Of a stretch of 64,000 nucleotides of DNA, positions 24,468 to 36,562 are shown piece by piece. How positions within the stretch are numbered: the first letter of the stretch is position 1; each line of letters starts with the position of its first letter. A model generated the notes under the pieces. The model saw nothing but the letters and a program-made list of their open reading frames with translations. It did not search any database and was not told the origin of the DNA. The DNA comes from Bisporella sp. PMI_857 (taxonomy: Eukaryota; Ascomycota; Leotiomycetes; Helotiales; Helotiaceae), in the NCBI GenBank assembly GCA_021307315.1, contig JAJSPD010000060.1:214427-278426 (forward strand), given 5' to 3'. The translations under genes and the position numbers were made by a program.

Positions 24468-26903
24468 ATGTTTTACCAGTTACTGGTATGTTGGATTTCC
24501 TCTTCCCAGGCAGAGAAAAAATTTCCCATGTTCCAATAAAGAACTTCCCAGAGCATTATCGCTGTCATGAGCTGGAGTCCACCTTGCAATTGGCAATTTT
24601 TATCAGAAACCAGTTTCTAACATTTGTAGACCCCACTGAGATTGCTTGCAATCGCGATTGTATGCATCGGTTCTGCTCATGCTCAAAATCACTATGGAAT
24701 CACAGGTACAGCACCTATACTTCCAGCCCTCGCAAGAGTATTCACATAACCACGATGTAGGGGTCAAGACAGGAATCAATGCTCAGACTGGCTACAGGCC
24801 ACCCAGGCGAGATATTCTAGACCTTCAAAAGGACCTACCTCAATTGTATGTACAGTTGTGTATCTTCACTTCCCCTTCATCTCTCATAGTAACGCGATTC
24901 TAGTTCCCTTTATATTCAAGCGATGAATAGAATGATGCAGACGCCTGAAGTGGCATTGACGTCTTACTTCCAAATTGCCGGTAAGCACACGTACAGTCAC
25001 TTTAATAGCTATATATTGTAGATCGACAAACAGATTTGAGATCTCCTATTTTCTGAACGGCTGGTGTCTAGAGCCATTGAGTCTCTGTGGTTTCATTTTA
25101 AACTTATTAATCCCCGAATCTTCGCAAGGAAATGACCATCTATCACCATCTGATAAGATTATAGGCATTCATGGTAGACCTTTCATCGCATGGGATAATG
25201 TCAATCCCACGACTCCAGACAGCGGGATCCCCATCGGATATTGCACACATGGGAATACTTTATTCCCAACATGGCATCGTCCTTACCTGGCACTTATTGA
25301 GGCAAGTCTGCTCCGTGCTCTATGAAATAGTACTGACACAATAGCAGCAAGTTATGGCTGGGCACGCACAAACCATCGCGAAAACGTACCCAGTGGCCAG
25401 CAGACCTTTGTATCAGACCGCTGCTGACAACCTGCGAATCCCATACTGGGACTGGGCTGCGTTTCCACAAAGATTTCCCGACGTCAGTAAGTACCTACCG
25501 ATCACCAATAACCAACTTCCCAATAAATAACGTCTGAGCCGCTTCAGAATTTACACAACTTGCCTCAATATCCTCCAAGAGCTTACTGACTTTCGTCTCT
25601 TGCAGTGACGTGGCCAACAGTGCGAATTAATACACCTACAGGCTTGGTGAATGTCACCAATCCTCTTTTCCAATATAAATTCTTGAGCAACCCTGAGCCT
25701 GAAGAATGGTTCCCATCGACTGGCGGCGACTCCTTTGTGGGTTCGCTACCCACCACAGTTCGGTATCCAGATGCAAATAACAAGTCTCAGAGCCAATTCA
25801 TTAATATGAATTTTGCGGATGATGGAATCTATCTCACTCAGGCAGTGGTCGGTCGGAACCTATTTCTTCATTGCATGACATTTCACTAACACAACAATAC
25901 CAGTGGAACACATTCGCAAAAACAAGGACGTATAACGAAATGTCAACTACCGCTAATCCAACTTTTGCAAATTCGTTTGAAGGTCCGCACAACACGATTC
26001 ATATATTCGTGGGCGGTAACGGACATATGTCGCCAGTCTCTTACTCTGGATTTGACCCAGCATTTTGGCTCCATCATACAAATGTGGATCGTCACGTAGC
26101 AATGTGGCAAGCAATTTATCCCGATACGTGGATCGAGCCAGCCATCTCTCAGGGAGGTACCTGGACAATTTACCCAAATACTGTTGTCGATGGAAATACT
26201 CCACTCACCCCCTTTACAACTGGTGACAAAACGACTCCTTGGACATCTAACTCCGCCCGGTATACGAAAAGCTTCGGTTACTCTTACCCCGAGGTACAAG
26301 ACTGGCTTCAGCGAACACCTGCACAGCTAGCTGCGAATGTAACAGCTAGAGTCAACCAGATTTACAATCCAGACGGATCCCTGGGAACGTTCCCCGCTCG
26401 TTCGATGCGTATCAGGGACCCATCTATTGCAGCCCGAGATACGAAGCGCGAGTGGTCCGTGACGGTTTCCGTCCCAAATAAGGCAGTTGGGGAAGGGTTC
26501 TCAGTCAAAGTTTCTGTCGGAGATGTGGGTGTTGGGAAACTCTTTGTAGTTTCTGCTCCCACGCAGATCGCGCTCGATGCCGGAGCCAACCCGATCACAA
26601 ACTCACAGTTCACATTGACGAGAGGTCTGACTGACGTGGACTCCGAAAACGTTGACGAGGTTCTTTCACAGTTGAGGGAGAATTTGAAGTGGACCGTCGT
26701 CAAAACTGTAAGTTCTATTTTTGCAAAACTATTGTTCATGCGATTAAGCTAATATACTCTAGTCTGATGGATCAGTGGTGCCAAACCACGAGGTAGAGGG
26801 CCTTGCTATCACGGTTCAGGATCAAATAGTCACCCCCGCACCGGATGCTACGAAGTTTCCCGTATATGGAGAGAAGACGCTACATCCTGAGGTCACTCTG
26901 TAA
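24468..26903 (+). CDS. Tyrosinase (type-3 copper oxidase) with predicted signal peptide
   Basis: Oxidises monophenols and catechols to quinones. Nine exons join in phase: 24468-24485, 24630-24705, 24761-24845, 24904-24980, 25165-25301, 25348-25486, 25606-25847, 25904-26707 and 26763-26903; 572 residues. Residues 1-24 (MFYQLLTPLRLLAIAIVCIG, then SAHA) read as a signal peptide. They depend on an 18-nt first exon that I infer because no in-frame ATG exists downstream before the conserved HYGITG block. CuA ligands: H88 (GIHGRPF), H114 and H123 (CTHGNTLFPTWHRPY), with C112 placed for the Cys-His thioether. CuB ligands: H287, H291 (EGPHNTIH) and H315 (GFDPAFWLHHTNVDR). Intron 5 (25302-25347) starts GCAAGT, a GC-AG intron, and ends in the tandem acceptor TAGCAG. 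A beta-rich C-terminal region may be the shielding domain. Confidence is high for the family, lower for exon 1. Confidence 0.93.
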
Positions 26904-27358
26904 AATGAACATTATCCGTGACTTATGTTGGATATTATTCAACCAGTGTAGCCTTGAAACATTCTCTCTGATGAGTCTCAAAGCAATAATTCTTTAAATA
27001 TATTATGTTAATACCTAATGACTGAGACACAACTCCCCAAGCTTGCAATCCTGAAAATAATCATACCTCGATTACTTGATGCGACCTAGATTATGCTATA
27101 AGTCAAACTGGGTGCTAAATGCTTTTCTAACCCATCTAGTCTGTTTATATTATTTTAACGTATATTTGAGCCGTGGCCCTATCTCCCCATTGGCGCACTT
27201 CTCTATTTACACAAAAAAGCTGTGTGCCCTTAATTTCTTTCGTTCATAACTTTAGTTGTCCCTTCTCACGTACTGCTGAGACGGCGCGCCTTTTGGCCCA
27301 TAGACCACGTCTTTCATTTGGCCCATCTAAGTTATCACCTCAACCACTACCAGCGGGA
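26904..27358. other. Intergenic region between convergent tyrosinase and Cys/His-motif gene
   Basis: AT-rich short stretch with no gene; it holds the 3' ends of two convergent transcripts. Confidence 0.4.
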
Positions 27359-29519
27359 CTAATATCCGAATATTTGGCGTGGGCGTTTTGTCTCCTTTGG
27401 CTTCTCTATGCCCTCAGCCCCATCGCCACCATTAGGATTAAATTCGTCAGCAACAGTGCGCTTCTTTCCCCTTGTTCGGTGCGAGTCACCCTCTCCGCCA
27501 CCTTCACGGCCATTGCCTACGATAATTTCCTCGACCAGCTTGTCTAGCGCGACCCGAGGGAAGTTCCACGGTTTGTCGATCTTCTCAAGAAAATAGGCCC
27601 GGATCTCACCCCTGTTTCCTTCATAGTCTGTCACATATATTTTCTCACCATCGCGGCCATAACCATAGACGATTTCCCCGTTATCGAAGCTGACGTTGCC
27701 CCCTGAAAAGAACGCCGGCAGACTTCTTTTAAGTCGATACATCGGGAGATATACACCACGTGACTTTTTTGTCTCACGAAGAGGCGACTTTGACTTTGTC
27801 AGGTTCTGCTTCTGTTTCTGCTTGGCTTCGTTCTCAAAATATCGGTTAAGTTCGTTCACCACAACCGCCTTTGTTCTACCAGGACCGGTGGACTTGATTT
27901 TAAGAATTTTGCATTTTGCACGTATGTTCTGCATCGTGTTGTCTGTTGAGAATGTTTTTCCTGGCTTCGAAGAACTCTCCTCCTTAGATTCGGCTTCTGC
28001 TTCAATCTCTGCATCGTAATCCTCAGCCAGAGGAAGTTGTTCTGGAAGCCCCCAAGGCCGCTCTAGACGCTGCAGCCTCCGCAACTCTGTTCTGATAGAC
28101 TCTCCCTTTATATCCACCACTTTGGCTTCTCTACCGTCGGATCTACGTTCCCTTGTGTCGCGAACAAACTCCCCTAGTTGCGGTATTGGCTTCGGTGAAT
28201 CAGGACCTTGTCGTCCAGAATCACGATCTGGAACTCTGCCAATTTTGTCGGTATACTGCACGACTCGAAATATATCGAAAGGATATGTGTCTTCATTTTG
28301 ATCATTAACTCTAAAAACTTTCCTTGAGATATTTCTGGTGTTCGTTTTACTCTTGGTAGCTTCTTGTGAATGTGTCGCCACGCCTTCCTTCTCGCGCTGT
28401 CTACTCTCTCTTTCGCGAACCGAGTCATCTAATTTTATCAGTACTAATTTTGTTTCCGCAACATACCCTTCAGTCGGAATATCGGCAGTGGAATCAGATA
28501 GTTTCATGTATTTGTGTCCTTTCCAAGGTTTTGCTCCACCTTTTGGAAAAGCTGCAATTCTGAGGAAATGGCCAGCCTGGACTTCGAAAGGTTTGTTGGC
28601 AGCCGTGATGCCTTCTTCGTAGTCATTTGTCCACCATACAGATCCTTCAACCTCGAGGATTTTCTTACTAAGGCCCCAATCAAAAACAATCTTTTGGCGC
28701 CCCTCTTCGTCGGCTGGCATATCTTCGTCGGTAGAGGTCGCAAACCCTTCCCAGTGCGCGCCCACTTCTCCTTTTTCACCATGAGCTTTTCGGCGCACGC
28801 TGTCTCCGTTATTGATAATCCATAGGACCGGGTTATTGTGGGCGTGGTGAAGGATATTCAGTGAAGTAGGTCGCACATAGTTATAGTCAAACTTGTTAGT
28901 TCTTCGGTCGAGCCTCCCTCGAAATCCCAGGGTGATTACACCAAGTGCAAAGGTTGTACCCATCCACTCATTCATTATTTCCAATACTAATCTTATTTGC
29001 TCAACGTTCAGGTCCCTTGTCTGAGTGAATTCTCTCCGGTCACCTGGCATGAGCCCCGCGCCCGAATGCAAACATTCGTAGGCCTCGTCTACTTTGGCTA
29101 AATAGTCCTCCCCTTTGCCATTGCCGAATATTTCTTCAAAGGCTCTGTAATTTAGGTCTTCTGCTTTGTGGCAATTAGGAATTTCCAGCACTCTCTGTGC
29201 TGCTACGAAGCTTTTAAATAGTGCATTGAGTCCGCACTTGCTTGTACCTTGCCCAGAAGTTCTCACCTGTTTGATATAGTTAGAAGTGAATAAAAAATCA
29301 GAAATCATAGTCGTATACAGTGCAGCAATAATCAATTATTTAAAGACGGAGTAATGATTAGCAGGCATTAAACAAACTCACTGGTCTGAAGCCAAGCGCG
29401 AGGTAGGGCAGCAAGGTATTCAATTGTGTTTCTGTCGCATGTCCACTTATAGGAACAGGCATATTCTTAAGTTCCTCCGGCAGCATTTGCCTTGATTTTT
29501 TGCCCTCCTTTGAATTCAT
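27359..29519 (-). CDS. Uncharacterised protein with OTU-like Cys/His arrangement and SAP-like motif
   Basis: I do not recognise a named family. Exon 1 is 29519-29382, and a 115-nt intron (GTGAGT...AACAG) leads to exon 2 29266-27359; 681 residues. The N-terminal half shows GFRP-VRTSGQGTSKCGLNALFKSF with Cys57 opening a helix, and LWIINNG then GAHWEGF with His217. The spacing of a Cys in a Gly-rich turn before a helix and a later hydrophobic strand leading to HW recalls OTU or other papain-fold deubiquitinases. The middle is charged and disordered. Near residue 480 is a SAP-like helix pair (AKCKILKIKSTGPGRTKAVV...). The C-terminus is basic (KKR; KRPRQIFGY), suggesting nuclear location. A divergent, broken relative lies head-to-head at 29975-30835. 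Upstream non-ATG codons at 29564 and 29335 are rejected as starts. Function is inference. Confidence 0.7.
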
Positions 29520-29974
29520 ATTGGCATATAACACTAAGCAAGGTTGTTTCGAACTCTCTCTCAATGTTTTAAGAGGTTTTGTACTGTCTGAATATTTGAT
29601 TTATGTCCGTTCAGTTAAGGATAGTGCAATCTCTTTCAGCAAAGATAAATCTAATGTGATGTGGTCGCCGTCGAGTAACATCTTGATACTGTACAAAATC
29701 AAGGCTTAAAGCCTTATTGAATCTATTGATATTGTTACATCAAATCTTTGACAAAGAAAATCCAAATTGACGTAGAACTATCTCCTAATGTATTGTATCC
29801 TGGCCGGATTCGTTGTATCTTTGTCTCCAGCACAACGCAAGTGCTCATGTTTCAAAGCAAAGAAGCCACATTTGGTCAACAATGGTCGTGTTATTTTATC
29901 CTCGTTCTTAACTAATATGTACTTTAGACAAGCGCAACACATGAAAATTCAATACATTAGGTTAGACAAACACT
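29520..29974. other. Divergent spacer between the intact gene and its broken relative
   Basis: A 455-bp AT-rich spacer between two oppositely oriented homologous genes. No motif or repeat is recognised. Confidence 0.35.
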
Positions 29975-30835
29975 ATGACTCCAAAAAAACCAGAAGCGAA
30001 AATAGACTGGAAAGAACTAGCAGCCAAAGTTACAATAGACCAATTCCAGACACTTTCTCCCGTAAGCATATCAACCATATATTGCCTTGACTTGCGCTAG
30101 ATTTCAGACCAGCTCCCACATCGAGTAGGGACCATCAATACTCTATTTATGCTTTAGAAGGGGCTTACAGAGATGCACGGGAAGCTTTGAAGAAGAAAAA
30201 CGAAACACTGGAACATGCGTCCGTCCCGTAATTTAAGGAATTTCTGAAGTCTGCAGATTACGTAGCAGCATTTAGGGTGGGCTTTATGCAGGGAACTTTC
30301 CGGGCGATGTCGACGCAGAGATCGGGAAATTATTGACGCGGGAAGCGAATTATAGTGATCTGTACGTCTATGCCGGATATTATTAAGTGGAGCAATGCGA
30401 AAGTATTGATCATACTAATGAGAGCAGAGAAATACGAGCTCTTTTGGAAGTAGCAAATCGCAAAATGAGCGCCAACTTTGATTTAGGTGTGATTGTCGAT
30501 AGTTTCCGCTGTAAAGGGAAGACCGGTGGAGGCTACAATACATACATGCAAGAAAGGTCAACCCATACAACTGGACAGAGACCTTAGCCACATTACAAAA
30601 TGGCGCCAGGAAGCTCGCTCGTCCAGTAATTTGGTTAATCAATGACGATTCGAGAACTAAATAGACGCAATGGAATTTCCCATTTGCGTACCATATATTG
30701 ATTCACTGGGAAGCGTTTGGAAGGATTCGGAAGGGAGAAACCCCCCAAACAGACACCGAGTCATGGCGCCTTAGTGAACGCCTGCGAAAAGACATTAGAA
30801 TTAGTGTTTGGAGAGTTATCGAAGGTTAGCTGTCC
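29975..30835 (+). pseudogene. Broken, divergent relative of the 27359-29519 gene
   Basis: Colinear blocks match the neighbour on the other strand: MTPKKPEAKIDWKELA start (29975), FRPAPTS (about 30103) aligned with GFRPVRTS, SIYALEGAYRDAREAL aligned with GLNALFKSF, IRALLEVANRKMSANFDLGV (about 30435) aligned with IRLVLEIMNEWMGTTFALGV, and HWEAFG (30704-30721) aligned with HWEGFA. The residue aligned with Cys57 is Tyr (TAC at 30139-30141). TAA at about 30232 and other stops and frame changes interrupt it, for example between the frames ending near 30339 and opening near 30387. The short candidate intron 30062-30100 (39 nt) is also odd. The relation is by eye and the identity is modest, so old duplication or a fast-evolving family is more likely than a recent copy. 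Confidence 0.6.
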
Positions 30836-31139
30836 CCAAAACTTTTAGCTTAGGCAGTTTTTTATGTCTTCGTCGCCATATCTAAGTGCATTTTTACGGC
30901 ATCAAAGGGCTCTTATGTCATATTCTATTCAGCTTTGTTGCTATAGGCAGAAAACCGACTATGGCTACCTTAACATATAGAGTATCAGAGTACACAAGTC
31001 GATCGTCTCACAGTTGCAGTGGGACACTTTGTCCGACGTGCCGTCCCTTTGCAGGTTAGCGCTCGATCTCCCAAAGAGATGATGTATGTACGAGCATGCA
31101 ACGTAACATATACGAGTTATGTGCTTCTAGATAATCTAG

Positions 31140-32436
31140 TTGAAAATAGAGCTTAATGCATGGCCTCCAATAGATGATCCAGACCCGGTGTCTCCTCAGA
31201 TGATATCTGAGTCGACACAACCTTCAATAAATGCTCTGGGCTCTAGGTTTCACTCTGCAACAGGAAATATTTTTGAGGCAGAGGTCCACAGAGGACATGG
31301 ATATCTCAGTTTCGGCACAGAATAAGCATTCTCGGGAATTGAAAAGAGGAGAACTTGCAATCAAAGAGAAACAGAAGAATTTTGTTTACGACGGTGATTA
31401 AACATAACTACCACAAAGTGTTTATGCATGGAGAAAACAGATTGAGCAGGAGTTGAGAGAAGAGGAAGCGAAAACTGATGGAGCTCCAGAGCTGAGGGAA
31501 GCAATAGTACGCATATTCAGAGCTATTGAAAGCATCTCTAAGACAGGCCAGAGGGTATCCGAGCTAGATCGACATGTGGGTTTGGAGCATTTCGACTTTT
31601 CGACGTGAGAATTCTTCCTTGATACGATGCAACGAGTAGATGAAAGAGCCGTAGTCATTGACATACACGGGAAAACGGGATTCATCCTCTTCGCTAACTA
31701 CAACAACTACTTGAGAACTCCTGGGGGTACAATGACAGAAAAGTACCTGTTCTTCCGAGAATCACAGTGCCATTCAGCATAAATGATCCAGTCAGTATCC
31801 TTAAGCCGGCTGTAACCCGTAGACACCAAAAAGGTACATTCACAGAAAACCCAGAACTTCGAGGTAAACTTCACAGAGAGATAATAACACATGGGGTGGC
31901 TCGAAGTGCCAGCCTAGAACTGTTTGAGTTGAAGAAGGCCTATTCGTGTGAGGACGCAGGTGGTACCACCGGATTCTATCGTGGAGAGATAGCCAGAAAG
32001 GTAAATAGCTTTAAGAGAGGTGAAAATGAAAGGATGACCACCGTAATAGATTTTGAGTAAGAATTTTCTCCGTGAGCAGCTGTTTATACTTAGCTAACAC
32101 AAGGAACAAAGACCCCAATCAGGGATAGTGAGCCATGAAGACCTCCAGGATGTATATGGGATGTCTTCCATTTCATCAATCCGTCCATTCAGCCTGCGTT
32201 TATATAAAGGGACTTTACCACCAACATATAAGGAGGCCGCTCATAATTCGAAACGGAGAGTCAGAGACATTGGACTATTGGTCACGAAGAGAGTAGAGAA
32301 AGAGGCCGAAAAGTCAAATATACATCAGAACCAAGATCGGCTCCCAAAAAGATCCGCATCTGAAGATTCAGGCTCTAAAACTGTTCCCAAGAAGCTCAGA
32401 AGCTCAGAAGACAGTGGTAGGTCGAGGGCTGGGTAG
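31140..32436 (+). pseudogene. Degraded coding remnants downstream of the broken relative
   Basis: Several plus-strand open segments look once-coding but lie in different frames: 31140-31325, about 31440-31605, about 31620-31740, and 31767-32060 followed by 32128-32436. The last two can be joined through a phase-consistent intron (donor GTAAGA at about 32058, acceptor AACAAAG before 32112) to give one charged, Lys/Arg-rich C-terminus (LPKRSASEDSGSKTVPKKLR). They may be the tail of the broken gene upstream or a separate dead gene. I recognise no domain. Confidence 0.35.
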
Positions 32437-33485
32437 TGAATAGTATGCTTGAAGCGAAGAAAGTGGGTAGACTGAAAATGAACTTGAGAGAACGATTCAA
32501 TAAATGAGTGTAGTGTCCATATCCAAATCCAAATCTAAATAACAATTCTCACATAGAGAAGCAATTGGAGTTCTAACCAATATTCATTGTAAAAGGTGTT
32601 CTGACTCCTGAAGCAGTGGAGAAGAAAACTTCAAGTAATGAAATAAATTGTATGTCCGATCTTTGGGGTAAAGCCAATTCAATTAAACTCGACCCAATAA
32701 ATCACTTAATCGGAAGAACCCGAAATTTTAAAAAAGTTATTGAGTTTTATGAATCAATTATTTATTCAAGCCGTTATCATTTATTGAAGTCGCTTGGTCT
32801 GATTGGCGCAGAAGTAGTGATTCTTCCCAAAAGACAACTCAACTTCTAACAAACGCAACTGGTATCCGCCTAAAGATCACTCATAAACTGAAAGTTTTAG
32901 TTCTGAGCTTTCAACTGGAACAATTGCCCACTTCCCTGATTAGAGCTCATATTCCGAAAACATACAGCACTTCCAGACCACATTCGGCACCATATCTACT
33001 TCAGCCTAGAATTGCGACCTGAGCGGTTACCGACATAAAAATTTTCAGCACCCATGGGAGAAAAGAAAGTTGAGGAGCTTTTGTATGGTGGTAGTTTTGT
33101 CATTACACGAAGAGATCCAGGCGGCTTGGCCACGCTAGAAAATACCAATCTCGGTGCTATACGAAGTTTGAGACAGGTGACAATTCGCGTCAATATTAGT
33201 GCCTGTGTAGGCGTATGTTGTTAAAAAAAACCAAAAAAGCTTGAACTATTTCAGCATTTTAAATATGTCTCGTACACATATCACAATATCAACTGACCTT
33301 ATATATTATCTGTGACTGGGCAGATTCGAGCACGGTCAACACGGTAGCTAGCCCCTTACTAGTAGTGCCCATTCTTCGTGACTCTGCGATCCGACTTGGG
33401 ATTGTACGCTGTGCCGAATTGTGTACGATCGCTAAATATGCTGTGTTACGACTAACAGGCCGCCCCCGTCGATAGAAACACTCAA
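32437..33485. other. AT-rich intergenic region
   Basis: No gene is recognised. Short frames only (for example 32616-32849), without domain or splice support. Confidence 0.35.
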
Positions 33486-34441
33486 TTCAGATTTCTTGAT
33501 TTACCCACGGAAATTCAACTGCAAGTTCGTTCTCTCATACACCAGTCTTATGATAACGACAAAGGAAGCGGGACTTTACTACTGCCAAGATAGGGTTTAC
33601 CCTTATGATACACTGCGAAATAGCTGCGAATCCGTGGGTACTGCTGTACCCATAAGCTACGATACGAGACTTGGTTACCCAGTAGACAGTTGTACGCCAT
33701 TATGTTTTTGTATGAAGCTTCATTCTGCTTTCATGTTTCCTTGCACTTGCGACAATGCGCCGAATAAATACTTGTGATCAGCCGCGAATTTACGCAGACT
33801 GCGCATATGATACTTTATGGCACCAACCAAATTACTATTGATAGCGATGGAATGATACCACTAGAATATGGTTTGACTGACGCAAGGACACACAATGAAA
33901 CCTTAAATGAAGTTCTGCCTTTCTCCGATGGCTATCGAAGGACTGTCTACTATTAATAAAACATCTTCAGCTGAATCTTGTCGAATTAATACCAGACTAT
34001 GGGTTACTGTCACCATCGGGGCGGTGACAATCGCTCAACACCACCGGGTGCTTAGAGAACACATCAACATACAAGCACTTACTCTAGATATCCGGATGAG
34101 TGAGCCTTTATGGTATGAAAACTGGGAGAATGGTATGAGGCCACCACCAGATTCACCTGAACTAGAAGGGATAGTGGGTAGACGTGAAGAACGTATGAAC
34201 GTGATCCATATGAAATTTTTTCAGCCATTGAAAATGCTGGAAGGAGCCAAAGTATCTTTATCAATCCAAATTGGAGGGCTAGTTCTCTGATGACGAAGGC
34301 AGGAAGAAGTATGAGCGTATCTTAGAAAGCCTGATCATGGGAGATGACTACGATGCATGGAGGCATGGGAAAAATATAGAATATCCGGACGCATATATGG
34401 TCTATGACATGCAGTACCCTGGCGAGCTTGATGATAGGGAC
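33486..34441 (+). pseudogene. Remnant of an F-box-like (DLPTEIQ) protein gene
   Basis: At 33492 the frame reads FLDLPTEIQLQVRSLIHQSY, the usual N-terminal helix of fungal F-box-like proteins (LPxEIxxxI). It meets TAG about 90 bp later. Further open pieces in other frames include HMILYGTNQITID (about 33805), typical of the YgtN block in this protein class, a segment INTRLWVTVTIGAVTIAQHH (about 33985), and a C-terminal piece YDAWRHGKNIEYPDAYMVYD ending TAG at about 34442. The order is right, but frame changes and stops remain after trying introns, so it is called decayed. Confidence 0.4.
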
Positions 34442-36562
34442 TAGAGGTAACCTAGTTCATTATCTTCTGATCATAAGATACGCTTTTGCGCTAGGCTAAC
34501 CCCTCCTCTATCTAAAGCCGGTTGATTTTCGAGAAAATATGGAACGATTCTAGATATCTCCGAATGTGAACGCAGCTGTGAGCCAAAATTAGTCGTCAAA
34601 CTCATTACTTCATTGTAACCATAATTATCTATGTTGGTACAAGCAAGGGGGACGAAAAGGTGGCTCAGGCTACTCCCGGTTCTGCAAAAGGTGCATTTCA
34701 AAAACCATCATATCCAACAAGTATGTTGGTGGCGTTCGGTGAGGGTACTCGACTGCGCGGGCAGGATTTCTTGGCAGCTGTATCCAATTCTCCAACACAA
34801 TCCTTGAACGCTCCCGCTCTCCATCCGAAATCAATATACTCTATCTTTAATCCTTCTATTGGGTAATTTTACCGTGTCCGTATCTTTAGTGATAGTATTG
34901 GTGGGCATCTCTCTCCATCCACCTACTCGGTCACGAAACATGTTGCGAGCGCTGTTGGCTGGAGTTTAGCCTATGCACACAATCTACCATTTGACCACCT
35001 CCCACTGTTGCTGGATTCTGAGGAATGCATGTTTCTTCGTAGAATTCTACACGCACAGCCTGTAGAAGTGTCATCCTTCAACCCTCGCGGACACATCATG
35101 ATTGTTGCAATATGGTTGGCTGGCTCATACCCGTTTCCAAGCTCCACCACCCATCTTTCCTGGCCACAGCCGGCTGGCCCATAGATGGTATGAGATTAAT
35201 ACAGTTCATAGAATTCGGTGAAAGAAACCTGGAAGCATTCGACAGCAAAGGAGTCTTCGCATAGTGACATATAAAAAAAAAAGGAGGATGGCCATTGTGG
35301 TTTCCGCTAGTTCAGGAGCTCTCCATTTTGCGATTCTAGGATGTCCGGATTCTGATGCGGCAGCAAAATTGCCGCCCAGGGGCGAGGGTCATCCTAAAAG
35401 GATGCACCGAGTACAGATGCAGCCCCAGATAAAAAAATGCCATCACCCGACTACTTCCACGGTGTCGCCAACTCTCAAGCAGAAAGTAGCTTCCCAAGAC
35501 ACTGGAGCCTGACAAGAAGTCCCCGTCACCGGTTATTTTCGGGGTATCATCAGCTCTCAAGCGACCATGCCCTCTCTTAGGCAATGGACAAGGGCAAGAA
35601 CGCGATTAAAGATGACTAGGTGGTAGGTTTTAAATTACTCTCTATAGGTTTGAGTCATGCTCAAGTGCGTCAGATTTTTCATATCCATTTTCTGTATCTG
35701 CTTTGGATTTGCTTTGGATTCGCTTCTGAGTCTGGGATTGAGCTGGCTATTTGCATGAGTTCATCACTTTCATTTCCGCATTCGGCGGTCCTATAACCTT
35801 CTCCACAGGACGGCGTTCTAGGACCGATCATTTTTCTTTGCCTAGTATCTACTCTATATTATCTCAATATCCTATCTCCTTTCTTTTCCCTGTTAAATAT
35901 ATAAACAAGCTGCCTTTGCTCTCTTCTATGGCGCAAGTATCGCAGGCGCCATGTTACGACTTCAAGAAATAGAATCCACGGCTTGAATATCTGAAGCCAG
36001 AACGTAATTGCTGCCTCAGGCAACAGAAGACACGGGAAAAGGGGTTGCGAAAGTTAAGCGAACAAAGTGGGAGGATTTCCCCACCTCGAAGCAGCAGATG
36101 CATCACGGGAGGATCGCGGCTACCCACCTACCCGCTGTAGAAGCAAGCCTATTGGGGAGATTTGTCGTGTGACGGTAAGTTATGGTTCCTGATACCAGAC
36201 CTTGGTCGATTCGTCACTACCTTAAGTTTTGTAGGTTTATGCTTTGAGCAAGCTGTATCATGGTCTTATATTGAATAAATTTATTACACAATGATGGAGT
36301 CAGATTAAGCACAACTAGTGCCCATAAAAGCAGGGAAAATTGACTGTACATGAAGTATTTGATCGCTTATATTCCAATCTATGAACACATATATAACAGC
36401 CCATCGCAAATATCCTTACATATCCAATAATGGTGACGCTAAACTCCACCCGCTCACTGAAATGTCTTGCTAGTAAAATCTCTCCTCAATCTGTATTGCT
36501 CATTCATTATATTTGGTCCTATTCCAATGCATCATCGGTATCATCATCAATTGTTCATGAGC
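34442..36562. other. Accessory intergenic region with unassigned coding-like pieces
   Basis: About 2.1 kb. Frames at 34660-34866 and at about 34870-35180 on the plus strand have fairly even codon use but no domain I recognise and no ATG-to-stop structure across both. The remainder has low-complexity CT-rich stretches near 35840-35900. No RNA gene was recognised. Confidence 0.3.
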
